DNA from: Punica granatum
Lineage: Eukaryota; Streptophyta; Magnoliopsida; Myrtales; Lythraceae
DNA length: 64,000 nucleotides
NCBI RefSeq assembly: GCF_007655135.1
Contig: NC_045130.1
Span: 26,718,605 to 26,782,604 of the forward strand
Direction: 5' to 3'
Shown here: in pieces, positions 11,984-22,153 of the stretch
How positions within the stretch are numbered: position 1 is the first letter of the stretch
How the letters are laid out: every line of letters begins with the position of its first letter
Position numbers and translations under genes: made by a program
Notes under the pieces: model-generated
Database searches by the model: none
What the model saw: the letters and a program-made list of their open reading frames with translations, nothing else
Told to the model about the DNA's origin: nothing

Positions 11984-13440
11984 TGTGCGCACCCGAATTT
12001 TGTTCTCGTCGGAGCACGCATGCGCGCGCCTAAATGCAACGCGGCTTGGGAGTGTCCACCTTCCCGGGGACGCGTGACGGACGCACGTGAGAAGGAGTCG
12101 CCCCTTGCCATTTTACGAACCGAAGGTCGAGGGCCGGCAAGTTACCCAAGTCTAGGGGTACAGGGTACACCTAAGATGCTAAGGCAATGGTCTGTACGGA
12201 ACCAAAAAATTCCGAATTCGGGGGTTCTATTACGTGTGGGGCTATATCCCACACGCCCTTTCGGTACTCTATCTTGTCTAGGCTTGCCATTTTAATTTAA
12301 TTACCGCTTAATTAAGTTCCGCTCATCTTATGCGTTTTGACATCGTAAATTCGATGAAACACTCTGACCGTCCACTCTCCGATCGGGATTTTACATGAAT
12401 ATATGTATAATATAAAACCTTACATTGTTTTCTCAAATAAATAAAAGACGAGCTACAATGACTAAATCCTGGTCGGTTCGCATTCGGCCATGATTTCACT
12501 CATGCTCACCGTATAGTTTTGGAAAAGACCGAAAGTTAAATTAAATGCGCACTCGGTGTATGGGGGTATTGGACCCCGTGATTGACAGTTATGGGCGTTG
12601 GACCTAGTGTGAATCGAGTCCTAATGGATCAGGCTCGATCTGCATAACAATCAAGTGCAAAAGATATAACAAGCAAGCTCGAATAAATAATCAATGGGGT
12701 TTTGTTATCATCGAATTTACGTAAATTAACTAATTATTAATCGAGGTATCTTGACATATAAATCCTACCTTAAAACAAACAAAAGGGGTGATGGATAGGG
12801 TATGTAGCATTCAGCATTATTTTGACGGACCCGACAAACATGATGTCCATAGTCAAGTCTCGAATGTGTGGGTTGTTTTTAGATTATTTTGTATCGTGAC
12901 AATATGGCTTTTACAGATTAAAAGTATTTTCACCTAAAACTCAAAAACCTAACCCTCTATTTGACTATTGCCCATGTTTGATTTAAGCCGAGTTTGTGAT
13001 TAATTTGTTTTCTCATGTTTTGACCAATTCTATGCACAAACCTACGCTAGGATTACGGCAGGACAAGAACCGGTAATCATGCCCTTGAATCGGTAAATAT
13101 GTGTGTGCATGAAAATCAAGATTACGTTGTACGTATCTTGGTGCCTTTGAAATTGTGAATTTTGAAAATGGCATGACTAACAGTTCTTGAACTGTCGACG
13201 CGATTACAAATTATTAATCAATTCGTGCAATCCATTTAAGGAAATCAAGTGATTTAATATAGCCAAATTTAATGTCCCGATTATCCCGTATGTAGAATTT
13301 TAGGTTAATTAAAAACTTACCAAATAGCGATACACGTTTGCTCATTAACCAAGTATGGGGACAAGTTCGATTTAGTTTCCTACTTGAATTGATGGGCACG
13401 ATTATGGCAACAAAGGCACGGTCAGTCCCCTAATTATGAC
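11984..13440 (-). repeat. 5' LTR of the DUF7745 gypsy element (outer end uncertain)
   Basis: On the minus strand the block ends GCGCACA next to the primer site. It is moderately GC-rich near the inner end (12000-12250) and AT-rich further out, as long plant LTRs often are. I could not find the matching 3' LTR in the window, so the outer boundary near 13440 is a guess from the change in sequence character. Confidence 0.5.
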
Positions 13441-14060
13441 GACCATGAATGTTTCCATGAGTAAAAGGTCGTCCACATGGAGATTCCTATAGGGTTTAGC
13501 GTCTAAAATATTATGACTTGGAAGTTTCTATGTAATTAGCTATGGAGGGTATTCGCTTTCATAGTTTAGCTAGTTCTTAGTGTAGCGTGATTTTATTGCT
13601 ATTTGTTGGTTATTTCCTTATAATAAGGTCAAATTTCTACTTAATTAGGGTTCCTAGGTCCACCCTATAAGAGTTAGAAGGTGCCATCACTGTAAGCTCT
13701 TGATAACACAAACACAAACCGGCTCTACGCCAATGTATCGTTACTTTTCTTTTATATTTCTTGTCATTTCAATTCCATACCATTCTTCAATATCTCAATA
13801 TCTGTTCAGCACTTTTCAATATCTCGTTTATCGCACTATGCCCTTTTGATATCTATTTTCCCGGACACGCACCTAAATAGCTAGATTCTCATACTACATC
13901 TTTCACCTTGTGTAGCTCTTGGTTTCATCTTCTCCACCGTTTCTAGCTTTCGAGCAAGGGTCGGGCAATTTCTCACACTTCTGCTTCAAGGCTGGAGGTT
14001 CTATTAACTTTCAATTGCATCAGTTGGGTAATTTGCATCCTGTGCAGGTTAGCTAGCAGT
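13441..14060 (+). repeat. LTR-like segment related to 42982-43440
   Basis: The stretch TAATAAGGTCAAATTTCTAC ... CCTATAAGAGTTAGAAGGTG near 13620-13690 resembles TAATAAGATTTAGCCC ... TATATAAGTTAGAAGTGTGG near 43020-43095. Both are followed by a C-rich, AG-poor leader with repeated CACTT words. The shared arrangement of TATA-like box and leader suggests diverged LTR promoter regions on the plus strand. There are no coding remnants beside this copy. Confidence 0.4.
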
Positions 14061-14429
14061 TCAGTTACATAGTACTCGAGCTCAACTTAACTTTAGTTTC
14101 CCCTCAATTCAACAACACAATCATTACTTTTTTATCTTTTTCCCTAATTCAATAATAAATTTTATCACATACTTTTTTCTAACCATTTTATAATCAATTT
14201 TTAAAAAATAAATTCTCTATTTACTTTCACATCTATACATACTTTAATTTTTTAATAATAAATTTTCCATCTAGTTTCATATCTATATATATATACATAT
14301 ATATATCATCACATATTAATATATTTATCAACATTTACAATCATTGTACAAAATCAAATTGAATTGGATCATTATTCAACTCGAAAACCAAATGCAAGCT
14401 TAGTTATTTGAATTTCATCTTCCTGCCTA

Positions 14430-14880
14430 CCGTTTCCCGACACAGTTTGTGTCGGCGTAGAATTCCACATATGCCGATGGACAAAATTTATGTTGTCTCA
14501 TGCCACATATATTGCGACACTCGAAAATCTGTCCTCTCCAGGCACAGATAGTGTCGGCATAGGTATCTCCCTAGGCTGACGCACTATAATGTGTTGCCAA
14601 AGACATTATTATGCCGCCATATGAAAACTTTTCCCGACTCACTTTAAGTACGTTAGCGTAGTTCGATCTTTGTCGACATACTTTTTTTGTGTTAACATAA
14701 GTCATTTCACTTTAAGTGCGCCAGCAAAAAAGCGTCAACATAGACACTTTGAAGTGCCGCAGAAACTTGACTCTGTTAAGGCATTTGCTAAAAGTTTAGA
14801 TGCATATATAGCTAATTTTTTGTTGGGCAAACGAGCTATTGGCTTTCATCATACCGTTGCCAAACAATAGTCACTAAAAA
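14430..14880. mobile_element. CACTA-like subterminal hairpin repeats, block 1
   Basis: The region is built of variants of the words GTGTCGGCATAG, TGCCGACA and AAGTGCGCCAGC in both orientations. A clean hairpin sits at 14437-14455 (CCGACAC, 5-base loop, GTGTCGG). Arrays of short mirrored motifs like this are typical of the subterminal ends of En/Spm (CACTA) elements, where transposase binds. No transposase gene and no convincing CACTA terminus is visible, so the assignment is tentative. Confidence 0.45.
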
Positions 14881-15598
14881 GATAACATGTTCCGATGTGC
14901 AATAATACTCGTTCTCGACATGAATACAAAAAGTTCGTTTGGTTCCTATAATTGGGTTTCTCATACCCCTCTATTTCTTGTTCCCTAATATCCCCTGTAA
15001 TAGGATTACAGTCTATATCAATCTCATATCAAACAAACTGTACAATGTTTCAAAGAACTTTAAGACATTATAGTTATCCTTAGGTCAGACAAATTATCTG
15101 AAGGGGACCGCTTAACTGTAGCAAGAGCACGAAAAACTGAGCGTCTCTTATCACAACCCTTTTTCATGGTAGAAGTATGTACCTGTTCCCCGAGGAAATA
15201 CATTGTTCGAGCAGAAACCATTGGCAAGTAGTTTTAGGGTTTATGTATATTAACAGGCAAGAAATTAATTACAACTTCAGATCTAATTATACAAAAATAT
15301 TTGGACTGGGTCCAACACAAAAATAATTTTGCTGTGTAAAGATCTTGTCAGAGTTGTTCTTTTGCAAGAAGAGTTAACTATATGAGCTTTAACTAGATGA
15401 CTGGATTTTTTTCTGCTGGTCCACTTAGCCCAAAATCATCCAAGGGTGTAGGTTACACATGCATGCCAATTTCCCACGTTTTCCCTATGCCTTTGACCAA
15501 AAAAGAAAATTCTATATTGCTGTGAAGCTCATGAGAGTTCTCTATTTATTTACATATCCTTGACTAGTGGTGAGTCATCTCTTTGATTCCTCTGTCGT

Positions 15599-15629
<31 letters not shown>

Positions 15630-15985
15630 GTATGTAAATAACTTTTTGTTAAGAGACCGGAATTTGGGCCTGATTTAATTGGGCACATAACCACGCAGGC
15701 CTATATAATGAGACTCAGCCTAACTAAAGGTAATGTGGCCCAGTCTCTATATTTGATAGATTGCTTAATGGCTAGTAAGGCCCATATATCCTTTCATTAT
15801 TATAACCCTTGAAAATGGGGCGAATATAATGAAGGTCTCCAAGATAGGTAATCCCGATATATCTATGATATTTTACATAAATACTGAGCTATGAGATTTT
15901 ATTTTCACTTCACGACACCTGACAGATTCCTCTCTCGCACATAAAACTCAAACTGACTTGAGTATTCGAGAGAGATAGCGGGGAA
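14881..15985. other. Intergenic DNA, no gene recognised
   Basis: No coding signal is seen. (TA)n then (TATG)n microsatellite at about 15601-15635. Confidence 0.5.
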
Positions 15986-17187
15986 CAAGGTTGTCAGAAT
16001 CGCGATTCTACCTAGAATCGATCGAGGGTCGTAAAATCGTGAATCGCGATTCGAATCGTAAATCGTAAGATTCTACCTGTAATTAAAAAATTATATATAT
16101 ATATGTATGTATATATCATATTTTCCAAAGTAAAAAAAAATTAATCCTTATTCATTGAAATGAAATAAAGATCACAGACCAACAAATCAACAATAAGTTA
16201 TAAAAACACAAAATATCGTTACAAATTAACAACTCACTCGTTACAAAATATCGTTGTTGTTGTGTCAATATTATTAATACTACTCACTCATGAAGAAACA
16301 ACGCATTGAAAAGTCAAAACGAACAACAGGGGAGAACATGCAAACATCGGCAGCTTTCTCGCATGCTTTGATTTTCCCCTCACCCCTGATTCCAGTCTAA
16401 TAACAATTGTACCCGGTCTCAGCAACCATCACTTATCTTCCATCAAATTCCACAAGCTATTCAGCGGCAACAATAACACTCAGAGACAACATCAACAGCA
16501 AAACAACATTTTCCGATTCAGCGGGCAGAGAGAGCTCAAAGAGTCAAAGCCTCACCTTGAAATTGACCGAGACCGAGAGAGCTCTAAGAAAGCAAAGCTC
16601 GAGCTGAGACAAGTGGAGATGGAGACCGAAAGGGAGAGCGAGCTCGAGCTGAGATTGAAGCGGAGGCGTAGGCTTCAATCGGAGAAGCGGAGACAGAGAC
16701 GGAGATTGGGAGGGGAAGCAAGCTCGAGCTGAGATTGACGCGGAGGCGGAGGCTTCAATTGGATAAGCGGAGACCGAGATCGAGACGGGGAGCGAGCTCG
16801 AACTGTAGATTGAGGTGGAGGCGGAGGAGTCGGAGAAGAAGGGCAAAGAAAGCTCAGTTCTTCCAATCCTCTTTCGATCTGTTCTCTGTAAGTGTAAAGC
16901 CATGAAAAACGGCATTTAAAAAAAAAAAAAGTTGGGTGGGCTTGGGCTGCTTCATGGACCGATCGAGCAAATGAGCTAGGCTTGGGTAGCTTGGCTAGGC
17001 TTGGTCCATGTTTGGGCTGGCAGTGGCAACACATTGTAGAATCGGGTGACTCGCACCAATTTCACGATTTACCGATTCAACTCCCGATTCCACTCCGATT
17101 CTACTTCTCCGATCCACCAGGTGCAATCGGAATCGGTTGGGCCCCCTTGACGATTTTACGACTCGAATCATGATTCTAACAACCATG
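15986..17187. mobile_element. hAT non-autonomous element, family H-A
   Basis: The left end is CAAGGTTGTCAGAATCGCGA and the right end is the near inverse (…GATTCTAACAACCATG), so the terminal repeats match for about 16 bases with few changes. A perfect 8-base target duplication, GCGGGGAA, flanks it at 15978-15985 and 17188-17195. An 8-base duplication is the hallmark of the hAT superfamily. The 1.2-kb interior has no transposase; it holds a purine-rich array at 16614-16840. Reading frames of 60-123 codons on both strands over that array are low-complexity by-products. Confidence 0.85.
16614..16840. repeat. Purine-rich tandem array inside hAT H-A
   Basis: Three imperfect units of roughly 75-80 bases share AGCTCGAGCTGAGATTGA, GCGGAGGC, GGCTTCAATCGGA and AAGCGGAGAC in order. 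The strand is strongly GA-rich. Such arrays in non-autonomous hAT elements are often transposase-binding or simply captured DNA; which applies here is unknown. Confidence 0.65.
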
Positions 17188-17195
17188 GCGGGGAA

Positions 17196-18684
17196 CGACT
17201 CCAATCTCAAATTGACCTGAGCATCAAAAAGAAAAATCAGCGAATGACCTCGATCTATCCTTCTGCAGGTTCTTCGAGGTGTTCGTGGCTCATGATCGAC
17301 TCTAAGCATTCCATTAGTTATGTATCAATGTTCCAACAAAAGTACTTGTATGCATCAAAAACCCCAGATTCAACGGAGTAAGTGCATTAGAAAGGGGTAG
17401 ATATATTATCAACAATTCACATCCGGATCATTTGTGATCAAGACCCGATTTTTGAGGTCTTAACACTTTTTGAATTTTTAATAAAGAAAATTAACGCTAC
17501 ATTTACCAAAATAAAAACAAAATAGTCAAACGATTAAGTATAAATTATGAGCTATATTGAGGTATATTCTAAAGAAAAAGAAAAAACCATATAAGAACAC
17601 TTATTAGCTTATTAAATATAAATTATGAGTTAATATATTGAGTCTTCCCTAAATTCAAAATGTTAACAAAAAAAAGAACGAACACCAAAAATCTTGACAA
17701 AATTGAAATAAGAAGAGGTAGTGAGAATTTTCTATTTATTTGCTTAAATGCTGTCTCAGGAAGCACTTTTACAGACCTCAATTCATGGTTGACTGTTCTT
17801 TTGATCCTCGTCACTAATATATACCTATAATTTTTTGAATTCCTAATAGTGACAATTAATGCTATATTTGTCAAATTGAGAAAAAAAATTAATTAACCAA
17901 TTATTCACAATACATGAACTTAAAGTATTCTCCAAAGAAAAAAAATAAAATTATCAGACTAAATAATATAAATATATATATATTAATTACTAATTTAATA
18001 TAAATTATATTAATTCATTTACTATAATCTTCCCTATTTTTTTTAAAAAAAAAGAAGATACACAACAAATATGAAAAGAAAAACACTGTAAATGTTGATA
18101 AAAAACTAAAATAATAAAATAGTTACATATTCTAATGCCTGCACGCTATGAGACTAGTTTTTCTTACATATGTGAAGAACTTTCTAAATTATTGTGGCCC
18201 CCCTGAATAAACACAAGAGTTCCTTCTATACTCTTAGGGCATGTTTGGCCACCTAGATAAAATGGGATCGCACTTATGAAGTCCTAAATCCTTGCCTAAC
18301 GGTGTCAGGATAAGAATTGGGTTAAAAATAGAGTCAAGTATACTTGTTAAGGGACTAATCATGGTCAAGGGGTGAATTTAGGGCACCTTAGAATTATTTT
18401 TATTTCTAATGAAAATAATGCCCCTGATATTGTCTCACATTTATGAAATTTATGCCCAATATCAGGACTGATCAGTGTCGAGGCGTCAATACGTTAAAAT
18501 CATCTCCCCTCTCATCTCATCTCCTCATAGAGTAAGAGAGGAGGGAGAGTAGACAATGATGGCTTGAGGCTAGCTATTACTGTCCCTATCTACGTTGCCA
18601 AGAAAGGGGGTAACAAAGAAAACTTTTTGCAGTGAATAATTATTATCCAAACTATTTTTTCTTATTTATCTTTTATGGCCGGCC
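17196..18684. other. AT-rich intergenic DNA, no gene recognised
   Basis: Two partly similar AT-rich passages (about 17520-17650 and 17880-18010), both with AAATTATGAGTTAATAT-like text, suggest another eroded repeat. I see no coding sequence. Confidence 0.5.
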
Positions 18685-18687
18685 TTA

Positions 18688-19486
18688 GAACATGTCCAAC
18701 ATGAGACAAAATGGGTGCCGGTGCCGCCATGTGGCGACATTGGCATCGGCATCAGCACTCCCGCTGGACGGGGGCCAGCCTGGCGGCACTCACAGGGGAG
18801 TGCCGAGCCAATTGGGGCAGCCCACGCGGCTTGCCCCTTTTATTTTTTTTAGTTGCGCTCTTTGACTAATTTTACTTTTTAAACATTTTTTAAAAAATAG
18901 AAAAATATGTAAAAATTATTAAAAATAATTTAATACTAAATAATTTAATTTGCCAATTTTTATAATTAGTGAAAATGACAATTAGTTTTATAAACTCAAT
19001 TTACCCATTTTTATAATTATAATTAGTTTCATGAAATTTATATAATGAAAATGATATTTTTTATAAATTTTTAATTAATGAAAATTTTAAATTTTAACTA
19101 ATTTAATTGTTGTAATTAATTAACATAATTAGTTTGTAAAGCTTAATTAATTACTTAATTTAACTAATTAACAACTATATTATACAAATACATAATTATT
19201 TATGCATATATATGTATATAATTTAAATACTATGTGTGTCCCCCATTAGCACCCAAATAGAGTGTCAATCATTGAAGGTGATTTTCAAAATTTGAGGTGG
19301 GTGTCATGCCTTTTTTTGGTGTGAACCCTAATGTCCGAAAATTCAGTTAGAGCTCAACGAATTCAATCGAGCCGAGTTGACCTATTAAAGAGTAAAGCTA
19401 AGCGTTATGTCTTTTGATGTGACAAATATTGACAAGCAATGAGCCCACATTGGGATTCAAATGAGTGTCAAGCATTGGACATGCTC
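18688..19486. mobile_element. PIF/Harbinger-like (Tourist-type) element
   Basis: The left end GAACATGTCCAACATGAGAC and the right end (inverse reading GAGCATGTCCAATGCTTGAC) form imperfect terminal repeats. TTA stands directly outside both ends (18685-18687 and 19487-19489), the 3-base duplication of the PIF/Harbinger superfamily. GC-rich sequence follows the left end and an AT-rich core fills 18860-19220. A minus-strand SINE 3' part appears nested at about 19312-19410. No transposase is present. Confidence 0.65.
19312..19410 (-). mobile_element. SINE S1, 3' part, minus strand
   Basis: The T-rich start TTTTTTTGGTGTGAACCCT followed by CCGAAAATTC, GAGCTCAACGAATTC and GAGCCGAGTTGACC is the reverse complement of the SINE 3' half seen at 10080-10170. 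It lies inside the Harbinger-like element. Confidence 0.6.
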
Positions 19487-19489
19487 TTA

Positions 19490-20112
19490 TGAAGCGAAGT
19501 TGGACCGAAACGTCCAATGGCACAGTATTTAAGAGAGTTTGTCTGCCGACTCGACCCAGTTTCATTCATTCATCTCTAGCCCATGCGAAATCCACACTTT
19601 CACAAAAGTGGGCCAAGCTCCTCACCCTTTCTCAATTTGATTTTTCAAAATTTGGGGCCTATCTCAAGCGTTTCGTCTCCAATTTTCTGGTTCTCTTAAG
19701 TTGCAGATACGAATCTACATGAAAAAGGAAAATAAACAAAAGTCGTAATTGTTTGGACAAGTTGAAGTTCAAAATTCCACAAGCGGGGACTTCGTGCAAG
19801 CTAAGATTACAAATTAAATCGATAGTTCATTGAATTCACAATGCATTTCTGACACCACGTATGACTGAGGACTACAATAGAGAAAGTATCATCGGTATAC
19901 ATACGATTCTAGACCTCAAAGTTTGTCTATCAAACTTCCGAACCAAACGAAAAATCGGACCGACTGAACCAGCCACTGACAATCGAGTAATGTAAGAACC
20001 TCTCATGTTCGAGTTCACTAGTATGATATGATATCACCTGATCAAATTTAACCAGGCAAAGTCCCCCAATCTCGAGGCCGCATCACGGGGTGCGTTAACG
20101 ATGATGGTGATC
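19490..20112. other. Intergenic DNA downstream of the RING gene
   Basis: No gene is recognised. A frame at 19465-19722 has no known domain and crosses the transposon boundary. Confidence 0.45.
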
Positions 20113-20144
20113 CGTCGTCGTCATCATCATCATGATCATCAGAT
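20113..20144 (-). repeat. Trinucleotide repeat just after the RING stop codon
   Basis: ATC/GAC-type triplets (CGTCGTCGTCATCATCATCA on the plus strand) lie within 35 bases of the stop codon, so they are in the 3' untranslated region of the RING gene. Such triplet runs vary in length between individuals. Confidence 0.7.
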
Positions 20145-20885
20145 TTAAAAAATGTCGAGGATTTCGAGGATGGGACGGTTGCAGAGGGGACAGGAGCCTC
20201 GGTTCAACCACAGCTCCCGGGAGCACACCCTGCAGTAGGTGTGCCCACACGGGATAAACGCCGCTCCCTTCCTCCTCCCCATGCACACGCAGCACAGCGA
20301 ATCGCTCCCCGCCGCCGCCGCCTCGTCGTCCCCGCCGCCGTCGGCCTCCTCCAGCAGCCTCATCAGCGACACCCTCAGCGGTGTCCCCGGCTCGGTTCCG
20401 GTAGACCCGTTGGGGCCCCCGTTGCCCGTCGTCCCTCCGGCAGTGGTGGGCTCCGGTTCCTGCGACGCCCTGTAGTGCCGCTCCGCCGCGAGAGCCGCCG
20501 CGAGGTTCATGCTGCCCAATACCGGCGTCGGGCTCTCGGCGGTGCAGGCTAGCTCCGACCCGTGTTGGAGCGTTACCTCGGGGTCTTGTTGGTGTTGTTG
20601 GGGTAGCTGGTGGTGGATCTCGGTGTCTCCTTCTTGCTCTTCTTCTTGCCGGACCTGTCCTTCTTCATTGTCGTCGTCGTCGTGGACGCTGATGGTGGTG
20701 GCCTGGAAGCCCCAGATGGGCCCGCCGCAGCAGCCCATCCCCTTCAATCCTATCCGTTCGGTGAAGCTCTTCCTCCTCCCGATCCTCGAATCAGGGCCGT
20801 CCATCCTCTCCCTCAGCAAGCCCAGGATCGTCAACCCCCCGGCAGACTCCACCGATTCCTGCAACAACATGGCGAGTTGACTCAT
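20145..20885 (-). CDS. RING-HC (C3HC4) E3 ubiquitin ligase-like protein, 246 aa
   Basis: The protein carries a C-terminal RING-HC finger at residues 198-235 (C-x2-C-x11-C-x-H-x2-C-x2-C-x10-C-x2-C, all eight ligands present), ending in the conserved tail ILEILDIF. RING fingers of this type recruit E2 enzymes and pass ubiquitin to substrates; the substrate is unknown. The N-terminus starts MSQLAMLLQESVESAGGLTI, followed by a basic patch (RRKSFTERIGLKG) and a CCGG-type cysteine stretch. An acidic then Q/H-rich low-complexity region (DDDDNEEG…) and a conserved LAAERHYRA and RVSLMRLLEE segment come before the finger. I chose the ATG at 20885. An in-frame ATG 32 codons upstream would add a Cys/Trp-rich stretch not seen in plant homologues as I recall them, and the chosen start matches the family's usual MSQ… opening. 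The CDS appears uninterrupted by introns. Its GC content is much higher than that of its surroundings, as in many unspliced plant genes. No signal peptide or membrane segment is seen. Family assignment is firm, biological role unknown. Confidence 0.9.
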   Translation of the reverse strand: MSQLAMLLQESVESAGGLTILGLLRERMDGPDSRIGRRKSFTERIGLKGMGCCGGPIWGFQATTISVHDDDDNEEGQVRQEEEQEGDTEIHHQLPQQHQQDPEVTLQHGSELACTAESPTPVLGSMNLAAALAAERHYRASQEPEPTTAGGTTGNGGPNGSTGTEPGTPLRVSLMRLLEEADGGGDDEAAAAGSDSLCCVCMGRRKGAAFIPCGHTYCRVCSRELWLNRGSCPLCNRPILEILDIF

Positions 20886-21330
20886 TCTCTCAATCCCACC
20901 CAGAACCCACACAGCGCCGCAGAAGTAGCAACGCCATGAATGGATATATAACGGGGTAACAGTACAGATACATAGATGCACAATATGTATGCAGAATCAG
21001 TTGAACATCGTGAAGACTATTAATGTCCATGGAAGTCCCGGGAGCTGCTTCAAGAATGGCCCGACAACAGAACAATAAACCCACCTCTGATTTACTTCTG
21101 GGAGATCAAACGGGGAGAGGATGAGGAAATATACCGGAATTAAAGAGGAGAGAGGGAGGGAGGCTAACAAATAGGGTATAGACCAGCCAATCGGCAGCTC
21201 CGTCAACGGAAAATATGAGGGTCGGGGGAGGGGAGGGGAGGGGAGGGAGAAAAGGACAAAACAGAAGCAGAAAAAGAGGGGGAAGATGGGGGGATGATGG
21301 TTGATGCTTTACAGCGGTTTCTTTCTTGTT
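20886..21330 (-). promoter_or_regulatory. 5' untranslated and promoter region of the RING gene
   Basis: On the minus strand this stretch is pyrimidine-rich (CTCCCTCCCCT repeats at 21224-21248, CTCCCTCCCTCTCTCC near 21140-21165), as is common around plant transcription starts. A TATA-like TCTATACCCTATTTG lies near 21175-21185. A 5' leader intron is possible (donor-like CAGAGGTGGGT near 21085) but I could not settle its acceptor. Confidence 0.5.
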
Positions 21331-21377
21331 GAATTCGGGTATTTGTTATATTCATTTCATCTTGGAGGAGAAAAATT

Positions 21378-21545
21378 AAAGGTTTTTATTTTTATTTATT
21401 TATTTTTGCATAAATCCTGATATTCGAAAGTTTAATCGGATTTCGACTAATTCAATCGAGTCGAGTCGGCTCATAAAGGGATAAAATTCTCACAACATAA
21501 ATTTTCTACATTCACAAATACTCAAATTCGAGATCTTGCTCAAGT
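21378..21545 (-). mobile_element. SINE S1 copy, minus strand
   Basis: On the plus strand the T-rich tail (TTTTTATTTTTATTTATTTA) comes first. The reverse complement of the SINE body follows: CCTGATATTCGAAAG, GATTTCGACTAATTCAATC, GGGATAAAATTCTCACA, and an eroded B box near 21520. The copy lies between the RING promoter and the next hAT element. Confidence 0.65.
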
Positions 21546-21566
21546 AGAATAAACGACTGTTCTAAT

Positions 21567-22145
21567 TAGGGGTGTGCATGGGTACCGAGTATACCCGGAA
21601 CCAGTCGAAAACTACCTGTTAGGGTAGAGTCCGGGTAGTTCGTATTGAAAATATGATAAGTTCTAGGTATTAAAATCAGGAACTGATGAAAACCGGTTCT
21701 GGTTCCGGTTCCAGTTCTTGATTACAGAGTACCCGGAACCGGTTATTTATTAAAAAAATAGAGAGAAAAGAGTAAAATTATTGTCCCCTCTAATAAATCA
21801 GAGTAGATGCACTTTATTGTGTGAGATCGTAATGAATGTTTAATTTTGTCATTTGATTGATGAGACATATTTTTTTTTGTGGATTAATCTAAATTTTGTT
21901 GATATTCTATTTGGCGTGATTACTAATTATGTATGTTACATTTTTTGTTTTATTTAGCGAAAGAAAAAAATTTATAGATTCCAACAGGGTACCGGAACTT
22001 GTAGTATAATACAAGTTCCGGGTAGGTTCTGGTTCCAAAATTCAACAAGGTAAGGTCCGATTCCAAAATCTTGAAATATGTTCCCTTACAGGGTAGGATC
22101 CGAATATCGTGAAAAGTACAGGGTACCCAGAACCGATCATCCCTA
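21567..22145. mobile_element. hAT non-autonomous element, family H-B, copy 1
   Basis: The left end TAGGGGTGTGCATGGGTACC and right end (…CCCAGAACCGATCATCCCTA) form imperfect inverted repeats rich in GGTACCCGGAACC. A perfect 8-base duplication, GTTCTAAT, flanks the 579-base element (21559-21566 and 22146-22153). A second copy with its own duplication is at 39963-41021. No transposase is encoded. Confidence 0.88.
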
Positions 22146-22153
22146 GTTCTAAT

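Noticed and set aside
16544..17034. Two long Ser/Pro-rich minus-strand frames
   Set aside because: They read across the purine-rich tandem array and the end of the hAT element, have no domain and overlap in different frames.
20239..20939. Plus-strand frames of 78-123 codons over the RING gene
   Set aside because: They are antisense shadows of a GC-rich coding exon.
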